A stretch of DNA of 64,000 nucleotides from Chlorobiota bacterium (GTDB taxonomy: Bacteria > Bacteroidota > Ignavibacteria > Kapaibacteriales > UBA961), in NCBI GenBank assembly GCA_014191195.1, contig BJGZ01000012.1, positions 16,266 to 80,265 on the forward strand, read 5' to 3'. The notes under the pieces are model-generated. The model was given only the letters and a program-made list of their open reading frames with translations, ran no database searches and was not told the DNA's origin. The position numbers and the translations under genes were made by a program. This document shows, in pieces, positions 28,067-37,411 of this stretch. Positions within the stretch are counted from its first letter, which is position 1, and each line of letters starts with the position of its first letter.

Positions 28067-29473
28067 TTAGAAATTCACTGCTTCACCCCAAGCACCTGCT
28101 GCGGCTTCCATAACAGCTTCAGAAAGAGTTGGATGAGCATGAATGGTTCGGAAAATTGTTGGGCCAGTTGCTTCAAGAGTTCTGGCTAAACCAAGTTCAG
28201 CAATCATTTCTGTAACATCTTGTCCAATCATATGAGCCCCGAGTAATTCACCATATTTGGCATCAAAAACCAATTTGACAAATCCGGTTGTTTCTCCAAT
28301 TCCATGTGCCTTCCCACTTGCGGTAAACGGAAATTTGCCAACTTTGATCTCATACCCAGCTTCTTTGGCTTTTGCTTCAGTTAAACCAAGGCTAGCAACT
28401 TGTGGATTACAATATGTACAACCAGGTATATTCTTATAATCAACACCAGGGGTTTCATGTCCTGCAATAAACTCTGCACATACTATACCTTCCGCAGAGG
28501 CTTTATGTGCAAGCCATGGTGGCCCTGCAACATCACCGATTGCATATACATTCGGGATATTTGTTCTCAGATATTTATCTACAACTATCCAGCCTCTTTC
28601 CATAGCTATACCTAATTGTTCTAATCCAATATTTTCGATATTGCCTTGTACGCCAACAGCATTTAAAGCACGATCTGCAATTAAGGTTTCTCTAGATCCA
28701 TCTTTTTTCTCAACCAATACTTCAACACCAGTTGCAGTGGGTTTTGCAGAAATTACTTTAGTTTCAGTTAATAAAGTCATTCCTTGTTTCTTGAAACTTT
28801 TTTCTAATTCTTTAGAAACATCTATATCTTCAACAGGAACTATATTCTTCATCATTTCTATAATGGTAACTTTAGTTTCATAAGCATTATAGAAATATGC
28901 TAATTCAACACCAATTGCACCAGCACCAATAACGATCAATGAGGAAGGCGCTTCTTGTTGAAAAATAGCATCGGTAGATGTCCAAACATGTTTATGATCT
29001 ACTTCGATAAAAGGGAACATTCTTGTACGAGCACCAGTAGCAATAATCACATTTTTACAAGATATAGTATCTGTAATTGCACCAGAATTAGGATCTCTTA
29101 CTTCTACCTTTTGCCCAGATACAACAGTGCCATGACCACTTAATCGTTCTACTTTATTTTTTTTGAATAAAAATGAAACACCATTAGACATCTTATCTGC
29201 TACTTCTCTACTTCGAGAAATAGCTCTAGAAAAATCTACACTCATTTTTTCAATATGAAAACCATAATCTGAAGCATGCTTAAAGAAATTCATGTATTGT
29301 GCATTTTTTAGAAGCGCCTTGCTAGGAATGCATCCTATATTTAAACATACTCCGCCTAATTTATCACGTTCAATACAAATTGTCTTTAAGCCAAGCTGTG
29401 ATGCACGAATTGCTGCTACATAACCACCCGGACCACTTCCAACTACCACGAGGTCACATTCATGTGTTGCCAT
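28067..29473 (-). CDS. lpdA: Dihydrolipoyl dehydrogenase (E3)
   Basis: FAD-dependent reoxidation of dihydrolipoyl groups in pyruvate, 2-oxoglutarate, branched-chain keto acid or glycine-cleavage complexes. Seen: 468 residues. The FAD motif GSGPGGYVAA (12-21), the redox disulfide C43/C48 in GVCLNIGC, the second Rossmann motif GAGAIGVELAYF, YAIGDVAG and the C-terminal HAHPTLSEAVMEAA segment with the catalytic His-Glu pair are all present. No E1 or E2 subunit genes are adjacent. Confidence 0.96.
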   Translation of the reverse strand: MATHECDLVVVGSGPGGYVAAIRASQLGLKTICIERDKLGGVCLNIGCIPSKALLKNAQYMNFFKHASDYGFHIEKMSVDFSRAISRSREVADKMSNGVSFLFKKNKVERLSGHGTVVSGQKVEVRDPNSGAITDTISCKNVIIATGARTRMFPFIEVDHKHVWTSTDAIFQQEAPSSLIVIGAGAIGVELAYFYNAYETKVTIIEMMKNIVPVEDIDVSKELEKSFKKQGMTLLTETKVISAKPTATGVEVLVEKKDGSRETLIADRALNAVGVQGNIENIGLEQLGIAMERGWIVVDKYLRTNIPNVYAIGDVAGPPWLAHKASAEGIVCAEFIAGHETPGVDYKNIPGCTYCNPQVASLGLTEAKAKEAGYEIKVGKFPFTASGKAHGIGETTGFVKLVFDAKYGELLGAHMIGQDVTEMIAELGLARTLEATGPTIFRTIHAHPTLSEAVMEAAAGAWGEAVNF

Positions 29474-29527
29474 GAGATGAACATCCTTATATAATGTCAG
29501 TAAATAGATTCATAAAAATATATTCTG

Positions 29528-29535
29528 CAAATATA
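29528..29535 (-). promoter_or_regulatory. Bacteroidota-type -7 box upstream of lpd
   Basis: On the minus strand the site reads TATATTTG (TAnnTTTG), 54 bp before the lpd start. No matching -33 element is seen. Confidence 0.35.
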
Positions 29536-29549
29536 CCGTTTTAGGTATA

Positions 29550-30095
29550 TTATTTGTTCTCTAAAAGGGTAAGAAGTGTATTTTCAATTTCTTCAGATTG
29601 CCCCATTGGATTTAATCCTTGGGCTACAATATTTCCTTTTTGATCAATGATACATACATTGGGAATAGATTCAACTCCATAAAGAATTGCTGCTTCATTT
29701 TCCCAAAATTTCCCATCAGCAACTTGATACCAATTCATATCATTATTCTTAATATATGTATGCCACGCTTGCAAATCTTTATCGAGTGAAACCCCTAAGA
29801 TTACAAGGCCTTTATCTTTATATTTCTTCCATAAATTCTTTACTTCTGGTATAGATTTTACGCATGGAGGACACCAAGTAGCCCAAAAATCTATCAGTAC
29901 AACTTTTCCTTTAAATTGACTAAGTGATATAGCGTTTCCTTCTGAAGATTGCATAGTAAAATTTGGAGCAGGATTTTCTGTATTGATTTTCTCTTGGATT
30001 GGAATTTGCTCTTGTGTTTTTTCTTCTTTTGATTTTTCGCAGGAAATTTGACATAGCCCAAGGCAAGCGATTAGGAATATATAAAAGAGTTTCAT
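29550..30095 (-). CDS. TlpA/ResA-like thioredoxin lipoprotein
   Basis: Periplasmic or outer-leaflet thiol-disulfide oxidoreductase, often used in cytochrome c maturation or oxidative stress. Seen: about 181 residues from the start used. The signal sequence MKLFYIFLIACLGLCQ ends in QISC (lipoprotein cysteine), a Lys/Glu/Gln-rich linker follows, and then a thioredoxin fold with the WATWCPPC redox site and a cis-proline segment SIPNV. An ATG 36 bp further upstream would place extra residues across the terminator at 30130, so the start at 30095, in front of the signal peptide, is preferred. The peroxiredoxin gene lies upstream, separated by that terminator. Confidence 0.85.
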   Translation of the reverse strand: MKLFYIFLIACLGLCQISCEKSKEEKTQEQIPIQEKINTENPAPNFTMQSSEGNAISLSQFKGKVVLIDFWATWCPPCVKSIPEVKNLWKKYKDKGLVILGVSLDKDLQAWHTYIKNNDMNWYQVADGKFWENEAAILYGVESIPNVCIIDQKGNIVAQGLNPMGQSEEIENTLLTLLENK

Positions 30096-30129
30096 AGTTA
30101 GCTCATAAATAGATAATATATAAACATAC

Positions 30130-30170
30130 AAAACCCCAACAGTATAATTGTTATACCATGTTGGGGTTTT
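30130..30170. terminator. Bidirectional-looking terminator after the peroxiredoxin gene
   Basis: An 11-bp perfect stem, AAAACCCCAAC (30130-30140) and GTTGGGGTTTT (30160-30170), with a 19-nt loop. T-rich sequence follows on both strands. It lies just past the peroxiredoxin stop. Confidence 0.8.
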
Positions 30171-30185
30171 AAATTTTTACAATAC

Positions 30186-30656
30186 TTAAGCTGCTTCAGT
30201 TGCAGCAATCAAGGCTTCATAATCTGGCTCTACACCTGGATTTGCAGTTACTTCTACATAAGTAATAATACCATCTTTATTTATCAAATATACTGCTCTT
30301 GCAGAAACGTCCATTCCAGGAATATTAGCTAGATTTTTGAATAATACATCATAAGCATTTGTTGCAATCCGATTAAAATCGGCAAGAATCGGGAAATTCA
30401 AATCATTTTTTTGGGCAAATGCTTGAGCGCTAAATGGTAAATCTACACTTATGCCAAAAACTTTAGCATGTGCTGCTGATAGCTTAGAAAGATTATCTCT
30501 AAATGTACATAATTCTTTTTCACATACACCCGTAAATGAAGCAGGAAAAAAGGCTAATACTATGTTTTGACCTTTATATGAACTTAATGTATGACTTGTA
30601 AGGGTATTATCTACCAATGTAAAATCTGGTGCTATTGTACCTACTGATAAAGACAT
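30186..30656 (-). CDS. Peroxiredoxin (BCP/AhpE-like)
   Basis: Thiol-dependent reduction of peroxides in the cytoplasm. Seen: 156 residues from the start used. The thioredoxin-like fold has the peroxidatic motif PASFTGVC (38-45, PxxxTxxC) giving C45. A second cysteine, C50, sits where bacterioferritin-comigratory-protein types have the resolving cysteine. The SARAVYLINKDG strand carries the conserved arginine. A GGAG ribosome-binding site sits 7 bp before the ATG at 30656, so the longer frame reaching 30701 is rejected. Confidence 0.9.
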   Translation of the reverse strand: MSLSVGTIAPDFTLVDNTLTSHTLSSYKGQNIVLAFFPASFTGVCEKELCTFRDNLSKLSAAHAKVFGISVDLPFSAQAFAQKNDLNFPILADFNRIATNAYDVLFKNLANIPGMDVSARAVYLINKDGIITYVEVTANPGVEPDYEALIAATEAA

Positions 30657-30690
30657 ATTAATCTCCAATAATTTTATAAAATAAGTATGG

Positions 30691-30698
30691 CAAAAATA
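30691..30698 (-). promoter_or_regulatory. Bacteroidota-type -7 box upstream of the peroxiredoxin gene
   Basis: On the minus strand it reads TATTTTTG, matching TAnnTTTG, 34 bp before the ATG. It is a half site without an obvious -33. Confidence 0.35.
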
Positions 30699-30739
30699 CA
30701 AAGTTCATATCATAGATGCTCATCATAATTAACTAATTC

Positions 30740-32578
30740 TTATATACTCATCAATTCCTTTTCATTAACATTATCTTCAATCTGATTTGCATATTGATAT
30801 GTTAAATAAGATTCAAGTCCTTCATCTCCTAAATATCGGGCTAAAATAAGCGGGTCTGTTTTAAGTAAATCCACAAAAATGAGTCCATCAATTACATTCC
30901 CAAATTTTCTGTCTAGATTAAAGCCTATCATTTTACCATTTAGTTTTAAATATTGTCTAATAAGAACTGGTATACCTTTACCATCTGATTCAATTTGCAT
31001 TAATAATGAATTGATTGAATCTAAATTCTCTGTCATTATATCACTTAACATAAGCTTTGCATAAATAGATCGAATATTCTTTGTTTTATACTTATCTCTG
31101 GGTTTAACAAACTGGGCTATATCTTTATTAAAAGCAAATGTACGAAGATGTGTAATCATTAATTGCTTTGATAGGGGAGTATATTCATTACTAATACTTA
31201 CTCCGCCAAATAAAAATCTATATCTTGGATTAGCTACTATGAAAGCTCCTATTCCTTTCCATAATAATAATAAGGGCTGATAAGATTTTTGAAATTCAAT
31301 GCGCACAAATGCTCGCCCTAATTCTAATGCAGGCGTAATTTTATTTAAAAATTTCTTTTTAAACTTAAATAATGTTGATGTATATAATCCCTTCTTTCCA
31401 TATTTAGGTAATAGTATATCAGTTTGTCCAATTCTATATGCACCAACAATTTGTTGTGAAGAATGCCAGATATATAGATGAATATATTCTGCATCATACA
31501 TATCTAAATCACTCTGTAATCCTGTTCCTTCGCCAGCTGCTCGAAATGTTATTTCTCTTAGTCTGCCGATTTCTCTCAAAATAGTTGGTGTCTGATCTGC
31601 CCTTGAATACCATACTTGATATTCTCCAGATTCTAATAAACATTGATTCTTGGGCAAATTGTCAAGTTCTTCTTTTAATATTGATGTATCGAATGATTGT
31701 TCGATATCCATATATGTAGAGTTATTATTATTTACAAGATCATCATATTGTTGATGCTCGATAAGATATGTTCTTTGTCTACAATATGTTGTTGCTTCTG
31801 CATCGGAATGAAAAGAAGCAAGAGTTTGCGGAGGAATTGATTTACCAAATGAAATATGTAATGATGTACCTTGTAATTTTAGCAGTTCATGTGGTAATAA
31901 AAGTGTTCTTAATCGAGGATGAATGAAGCCAGCAATTTGAAATAATGTTGAATTATGTCCTTTTGTGAACATTGGAATTACAGGAGCTTGAGTAATTTTA
32001 GCGATACGAGCTACTGTGGTGCTCCATAAGGGGTCGACAACAGCTCCGAATTCAGATTGATAATGTGATACTTCTCCAGCAGGGAATATCCCTAAGATAC
32101 CACCATTCTTAACACATTGTATTGCTTCTTTTAGCCCCTTCAAATTTGCTTTTTTTGAATCATTTGTGCCAAAAGGATCAACGAATATCATTGTTTCATG
32201 AAATTCAGGAATTCTTCCTAATAAATAGTTAGCCATAATCTTGATATCTGGTCTCACTCTGTGAAGAATCTCACCCATTGCAATACCTTCGATTCCTCCT
32301 AAAGGATGATTGCCAACGATTATTGCTCCACCTGATTTTGGAATATATTCCAAATTTTTTACTTCAAGTGAACAATTCATTTCTTCTAGAATTGTTCTAT
32401 AAAAATCAGCTGAATCTTTTGATTTATGTTTAATTCTTTGATATAAAAGATTCAAAGAATGCATACCAATAATTTTTTCAGCTAATGATATGCATGGGTA
32501 TATCATATGATTGAATATATTATCTTTTTTTAAAGCAGGATATAGAGAAAACGGTGAATGATGTTTGATATCGTTCAT
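30740..32578 (-). CDS. OlsF-like bifunctional acyltransferase (PlsC + GNAT/OlsB domains)
   Basis: Predicted to make an N-acylated, O-acylated aminolipid (ornithine or glycine lipid) in one polypeptide. Seen: 612 residues. The first half (about 70-290) is a PlsC-like lysophospholipid acyltransferase with NHPLGG (90-95) and a GIFPAGEVS segment. The second half (about 315-520) resembles OlsB/GlsB N-acyltransferases, with REITFRAAGEGTG, YIHLYIWH, GAYRIGQTD and ELGRAFVR. The order matches the known OlsF enzymes, in which the C-terminal domain does the first (N-acyl) step. No membrane helices are obvious; it probably associates peripherally. The amino-acid headgroup cannot be read from sequence. 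Probably monocistronic. Confidence 0.72.
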   Translation of the reverse strand: MNDIKHHSPFSLYPALKKDNIFNHMIYPCISLAEKIIGMHSLNLLYQRIKHKSKDSADFYRTILEEMNCSLEVKNLEYIPKSGGAIIVGNHPLGGIEGIAMGEILHRVRPDIKIMANYLLGRIPEFHETMIFVDPFGTNDSKKANLKGLKEAIQCVKNGGILGIFPAGEVSHYQSEFGAVVDPLWSTTVARIAKITQAPVIPMFTKGHNSTLFQIAGFIHPRLRTLLLPHELLKLQGTSLHISFGKSIPPQTLASFHSDAEATTYCRQRTYLIEHQQYDDLVNNNNSTYMDIEQSFDTSILKEELDNLPKNQCLLESGEYQVWYSRADQTPTILREIGRLREITFRAAGEGTGLQSDLDMYDAEYIHLYIWHSSQQIVGAYRIGQTDILLPKYGKKGLYTSTLFKFKKKFLNKITPALELGRAFVRIEFQKSYQPLLLLWKGIGAFIVANPRYRFLFGGVSISNEYTPLSKQLMITHLRTFAFNKDIAQFVKPRDKYKTKNIRSIYAKLMLSDIMTENLDSINSLLMQIESDGKGIPVLIRQYLKLNGKMIGFNLDRKFGNVIDGLIFVDLLKTDPLILARYLGDEGLESYLTYQYANQIEDNVNEKELMSI

Positions 32579-32714
32579 GTTACAATTACAGTATAATGGT
32601 AAAATCTTTATGCATCGTAAAATTATACTATCACATTTTACCTAACTGTTAAGATTTTGTAAGGGTATTTTATGAATTGCTAATAATAGAAATATGTATA
32701 TCAATCACACTTCC

Positions 32715-32722
32715 TATCTTTG
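32715..32722 (+). promoter_or_regulatory. Bacteroidota-type -7 box upstream of the M1 peptidase
   Basis: TATCTTTG matches TAnnTTTG exactly and lies 33 bp before the ATG at 32756. No -33 element is evident. Its last three bases overlap a TTG that would give a longer frame, an argument for the later start. Confidence 0.4.
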
Positions 32723-32755
32723 TACATTATTATCTCATCAACACCACTTAAAGAT

Positions 32756-34723
32756 ATGACTCATACATTGCTGTTTTTCATTGTGCTGTTTTATAGCTGT
32801 ATTAATATTATGGCACAGCAAAGAATTTCTAGTCCGGTTTTGTATAATAAACAACCATTTGATATTCTGAAATACACCTTTAGTATAGACCTAACAGAAG
32901 CTCCTAAACCTATTGCAAAACAAGCTATTAATACAATTACTTTTACTTGGACAGATAATCCAGTAGAAAAGAAATTTTATTTTCACTTAAGAGATCTAAC
33001 CATAGACTCGGTTTTATATAATGGAAAATCAATACAATTTTATCAAGAAGGAAATATAGATTCTGCTGATTTTCATTATGCTATTGATGCTCCAATTGGA
33101 GCTATGAAGAATGATATTGTATCTTTAAGCATTTATTATCACGGCATCATGGGCAGTGAACCGGCCGAACCAAATAGTTGGGGAGGAGTATTTGGAACAA
33201 ATAGAATCTTATATACTATGGGAGTAGGATTTCATGCAAATTATGTTGGGACAACTCAGCATTGGCTTGCTTGCTATGACCATCCTAGCGATAAAGCTGC
33301 TTTTAAAGGATCTTTCATTGTTAGCAAAGGAAAATATGTATGTTCTAATGGTTTATTGACATCCATTGACACATTAGAAAATGCACTGCGATTTAATTGG
33401 GAAACAAATATTCCAACGGCTACATATTTACTAACATTTGCTATTGATTCTTTTATTCCATATCAATTTGGCTCTAAAACGAATATAGTGTATGGCTTAA
33501 AATCAGATAGTTCTGTTTTACAGACATCATATAAATTGCTTCCAAAAATGGTTGACATGTTAGAACGATATTTTGGACCATATCCATTTGAAAAAGTAGG
33601 CTATGTACTCACCCCCACAGGATCTATGGAACATCAAACAATGATTTCAGTTGATCAATCCATTGCAAGAAAAAAAGATTCAGTAAATAGTGTCTCTTTA
33701 CATGAATTAGCACATCAGTGGTTTGGAGATATGGTGAGTCCAATAGATTTTCGTTATGCTTGGCTTACCGAATCTTTTGCCACATATTGCGAAACATTAT
33801 GGGCGCATGAACTTAAAAAAAACACAGGATATATTTCTGATCAGCAAGCAAAACTATCTTCATATTTTTCTAGTGTAACAAGAGAAGGTGTTTTGAGTTT
33901 AGATAATTTTGAGAGAAAAAGTCCCTCAAGTAATTATCCATCTACTATTTATGTAAAAGGAGCAGTAGTACTTGGAATGTTACGTCATGAATTAGGAGAT
34001 GATATATTCTTTACAGGAATTAGATCATACCTAGATAAATTTACATATGGAAATGTAAAAACTGAAGACTTTCAACAAGTATTAGAAAATAAATCAGGTA
34101 AGAAATTAGATTGGTTCTTTGATCAGTGGATTATAAGAAAAGGTTGGCCTAGATTTACATTTGACACTACTTCAATAATAGAAAATAATAGCAAAAAAAT
34201 TAAAATAACATGTAAACAAGTCCAACCCAAAGAATATGGATATTTTAAAAATGTTCCAATTGAACTTGGTTTTAGATTGGCAGATAATTCATATATCTAT
34301 AAAATAATATATAGCAATGATGCTGAAAGTATAAGTATGATAGATTCTATACCCGCATATCGTTCTATGACAATTAATCAGGGCCCAACACTTAGAACAT
34401 TAATGCAAATGGTTTCTATTACAACAATCAATGAATCTGAGGATTTTAATACGAATCAAATATATACATATCCAATGCCCGCCCAGGATGCAATTACAAT
34501 AGAATATCCACTACCACATAATACTTGCATAGGAGATATTATATTGATAGATACATCTGGAAAAATTATTAAACAATTAAAGAAAGAAATTTATTCATCG
34601 GAAGGATTTGAAAAGACAGGTTTATTCATACTGCACATATCAGATATAGCGTCTGGAAATTATACCTTAACAATGAAATATGGAAATAATCAATTGAGTC
34701 GTCAAATAATTATAACAAGATAA
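32756..34723 (+). CDS. Secreted M1-family metallo-aminopeptidase with T9SS sorting domain
   Basis: Zinc aminopeptidase exported across the outer membrane. Seen: about 655 residues. A signal peptide (ending IMAQ) is followed by an M1 N-terminal beta domain and the aminopeptidase core. The GAMEN-like loop reads GSMEHQ. Zinc ligands are H316 and H320 (HELAHQWFGD) and E339 (TESFATY), with correct HEXXH-18-E spacing. The C-terminal 80 residues form a type-A T9SS sorting domain, YPMPAQDAITIEYPL through GNYTLTMKYG to a positively charged end. The start at 32756 is chosen over an upstream TTG because it sits directly at the signal peptide. The nuclease gene follows after 19 bp. Confidence 0.88.
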   Translation: MTHTLLFFIVLFYSCINIMAQQRISSPVLYNKQPFDILKYTFSIDLTEAPKPIAKQAINTITFTWTDNPVEKKFYFHLRDLTIDSVLYNGKSIQFYQEGNIDSADFHYAIDAPIGAMKNDIVSLSIYYHGIMGSEPAEPNSWGGVFGTNRILYTMGVGFHANYVGTTQHWLACYDHPSDKAAFKGSFIVSKGKYVCSNGLLTSIDTLENALRFNWETNIPTATYLLTFAIDSFIPYQFGSKTNIVYGLKSDSSVLQTSYKLLPKMVDMLERYFGPYPFEKVGYVLTPTGSMEHQTMISVDQSIARKKDSVNSVSLHELAHQWFGDMVSPIDFRYAWLTESFATYCETLWAHELKKNTGYISDQQAKLSSYFSSVTREGVLSLDNFERKSPSSNYPSTIYVKGAVVLGMLRHELGDDIFFTGIRSYLDKFTYGNVKTEDFQQVLENKSGKKLDWFFDQWIIRKGWPRFTFDTTSIIENNSKKIKITCKQVQPKEYGYFKNVPIELGFRLADNSYIYKIIYSNDAESISMIDSIPAYRSMTINQGPTLRTLMQMVSITTINESEDFNTNQIYTYPMPAQDAITIEYPLPHNTCIGDIILIDTSGKIIKQLKKEIYSSEGFEKTGLFILHISDIASGNYTLTMKYGNNQLSRQIIITR

Positions 34724-34742
34724 ATAACAATATTAAATATAC

Positions 34743-35582
34743 ATGAAACATAAAACTACCCTTACCTTCCTTTTTATAGGAATTTCATTATTCTTAATTT
34801 CTTGTACTGATAATACTGTTAACACAATGACAGTTTCTCCAATAAAGACATCTATTTCTATACATACAGAGATGGGATTGCCTACAGATAAAGATTCAAG
34901 CGATGATTATATTATAAATCGTCCACAATATGTAGTGAGTTATAATAAAAATTTACATGTCCCTAATTGGGTGAGCTGGAACTTAAATGCTTCATGGTAT
35001 GGAGATGTTCCAAGATTTAGCGGTAGTTTTATTAGTGATACATCTTTGCCTGAATCTTTTTATAGAGTGAAGCATTCAGATTATACTAATTCAGGATATG
35101 ATCGTGGACATATGGTGAGATCTGAAGAAAGGACGGCAACTGATATAGATAATAAATCTACCTTTATCTTAACAAGTATTTTACCTCAAACACCAAAGTT
35201 AAATCAACAAACATGGCTATCTTTGGAATATGCTTGCGAAGATTGGTGTAAAAAAAATAATAAAGAAATATATGTCATTGCAGGTGGGCGTTTTCCAAAA
35301 ACTCCTGAACTATTAAAGGGCATTGTTGCAGTTCCAGATTCTTGCTGGAAAATTGTAGTAATAATGAATAGAGGTCAAAAAATAGCTGATATTACGCCAA
35401 ATACTCCGGTAATTGCAGTAATGATGAGTAATAGTAAAACAGATTCATTATCAAATACGTGGAAAAACTATAAAACTACTGTTAGACATATAGAACAAAG
35501 TACAGGGTATAACTTTTTTCAAGATATTCCTAAAACCACTCAAGATATCTTAGAAACAACGATAAATATTGTAGATCCCTAA
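34743..35582 (+). CDS. Secreted DNA/RNA non-specific endonuclease lipoprotein
   Basis: Sugar-non-specific nuclease of the beta-beta-alpha-metal NUC family, probably scavenging extracellular nucleic acids. Seen: 279 residues with a lipoprotein signal (FLISC, C21). The active-site motif YDRGHMV places the general base at H123, and the metal-site asparagine region PKLNQQTW follows about 40 residues later. No immunity partner gene is visible, which fits a scavenging nuclease rather than a toxin. Located 19 bp after the peptidase gene, so probably co-transcribed with it. Confidence 0.87.
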   Translation: MKHKTTLTFLFIGISLFLISCTDNTVNTMTVSPIKTSISIHTEMGLPTDKDSSDDYIINRPQYVVSYNKNLHVPNWVSWNLNASWYGDVPRFSGSFISDTSLPESFYRVKHSDYTNSGYDRGHMVRSEERTATDIDNKSTFILTSILPQTPKLNQQTWLSLEYACEDWCKKNNKEIYVIAGGRFPKTPELLKGIVAVPDSCWKIVVIMNRGQKIADITPNTPVIAVMMSNSKTDSLSNTWKNYKTTVRHIEQSTGYNFFQDIPKTTQDILETTINIVDP

Positions 35583-35824
35583 ATATCAAATGTAACAATA
35601 GTGGTACTTTTTATATATTTTGATTTTATGGTTTTATGGGGTTAATGGTTAATGATGATAAGGGATTTATGATACTTAAAGAAAGAGAACTTCTGCATAA
35701 TGTATGAGGATTGATATGGATATTAATCATTCATTGAAGACAAACACATGTATTATATAAAAATATAGTTAGTTAGAATAGTATTATCGGAATTATACTT
35801 GTTAAATATTAATGTACAATAACT

Positions 35825-37405
35825 ATGAAAAGCAAGAAATTAGAGAAGCAAAATCTTTTACAAGCTGAGCAAGAATTACTTAGCATGTATAGAAAGAACA
35901 ATGTTGAAGATAAAACTCATATTTATGAATTCATAAAAAAATATAAAAATGAAGGTCCTGAAGAAAATCATCCAATCATACAAATGTTGTTATTTTTTGG
36001 ATATGCACATTTTTCAATTGAAGGAGTTATAGAAGATGATAAACTTACAATGTATAAGGAATGTTTAGAGATCTTCACAGTGTATAAGCGTTATGAATTA
36101 GCATGCTTAGCACATATCGGAATATCTTTACATCATAGAAAAAAACACAGATATGCAGAATCCTTAAGGTCTATTCAAGATGCAGAATTATTGGCAATAA
36201 AGCGATTAGGAATAAATACAAGAATCTATGTTGATTTACTCATTAATAAAGCCAGTATTTATTGGTTTCTTAGGGACTTGGATAAATGTCATAATTCATT
36301 GTTACAATGTAATACAATAGAACTAAATGAATCATTAGATTATGCAGCTCAATTTGTTATTCATACTAATCTTACTCGTAACTATATGTTATATAGTGAC
36401 TTAGACAAAGCTACCTATCATTTTGACATATGCAAAGAAATTACAAAACACTATAGAAACGAAATGAATTACAGTGCCATGTTTATACATGGTTCCGCAT
36501 TATTAATCAAAAAAGAAGAATGGGAAGAAGCAATTGCATTGTTAAAAGAAGGCTATGATTTTTATATTAACACATCTTTTCATTTAAGAAAGGCTGAATT
36601 ATTGAAAATCATTGGTGAATTCTATGTTATTCCTGAAAATCCATTATATGATTATTCTGCATCTATACCTTTTTTAAAACAAGCAATTGCAATTGGCGAA
36701 GAACATGAATTCTATCATTTTGTCACAGCTGTATATACAGGACTATATCAAAATGCTAAAACGGCAAAGCTTTTTGAAGAATCTTTGGAATATCTAGAAC
36801 ATTATTTTGCATATTTTTTAAAAATGCACAATGAAAAACAGCAACAGCCATTTTTAGCTGGTGAAATACGTTTTGGAAAAGAATCACATCAACTATTTAT
36901 AGATGGAAAACAGACAACAGATAAAAAAATATTAGAAGACTTATCACACGCTAAAATTGAAAATACTAAGCTTTTAAATCAGCTGTCAGATTATGAAAAA
37001 ATTATTTCTACGATTAAAGAAGATATAGCAATAGCATCAAATCGTGGACAATTAAAATCAGCTTTTGCTTATCAACTTCTAGATAAAATCCAAGGAATAA
37101 TAAAGCAACAATTAGATATACAAGGATATTTACGTCTGTGTGAACAAAAATATCCTGGAATCATAAAAAATCTACAGAGATTATATCCAAATTTGACAAA
37201 AACAGAAATAAAGATATTACAATTAATTAGGCTCGATTTAACATCTCAATTGATATCAGAATTATGCTCTACATCGTTAAAAAATGTAGAAAATCATCGG
37301 CTTAGAATTAGAAAAAAATTACAATTACTTAAACAACATACATTTACAATGTTTTTAGATGCACTGCCTAATCAGTTAAATCTAGAAGCTTTTTATAAGG
37401 CATAA
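35825..37405 (+). CDS. TPR protein with C-terminal LuxR-type HTH
   Basis: Probable cytoplasmic transcription regulator. Seen: 526 residues. Tandem helical repeats of tetratricopeptide type fill about 30-340, a coiled-coil segment lies near 370-400, and a C-terminal helix-turn-helix (about 460-520) reads LTKTEIKILQLIRLDLTSQLISELCSTSLKNVENHRLRIRKKL, the LuxR/GerE DNA-binding pattern. No receiver domain or membrane segment is present, so the input is probably a ligand or protein sensed by the repeats. It ends 6 bp from the convergent second metK. Its targets are unknown. Confidence 0.78.
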   Translation: MKSKKLEKQNLLQAEQELLSMYRKNNVEDKTHIYEFIKKYKNEGPEENHPIIQMLLFFGYAHFSIEGVIEDDKLTMYKECLEIFTVYKRYELACLAHIGISLHHRKKHRYAESLRSIQDAELLAIKRLGINTRIYVDLLINKASIYWFLRDLDKCHNSLLQCNTIELNESLDYAAQFVIHTNLTRNYMLYSDLDKATYHFDICKEITKHYRNEMNYSAMFIHGSALLIKKEEWEEAIALLKEGYDFYINTSFHLRKAELLKIIGEFYVIPENPLYDYSASIPFLKQAIAIGEEHEFYHFVTAVYTGLYQNAKTAKLFEESLEYLEHYFAYFLKMHNEKQQQPFLAGEIRFGKESHQLFIDGKQTTDKKILEDLSHAKIENTKLLNQLSDYEKIISTIKEDIAIASNRGQLKSAFAYQLLDKIQGIIKQQLDIQGYLRLCEQKYPGIIKNLQRLYPNLTKTEIKILQLIRLDLTSQLISELCSTSLKNVENHRLRIRKKLQLLKQHTFTMFLDALPNQLNLEAFYKA

Positions 37406-37411
37406 TTGAAT

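Noticed and set aside
30096..30131. Longer N-terminus of the TlpA-like protein
   Set aside because: It would run into the terminator at 30130. The internal ATG sits exactly at the signal peptide.
30657..30701. Longer N-terminus of the peroxiredoxin
   Set aside because: The internal ATG at 30656 has an ideal GGAG site and matches family N-termini.
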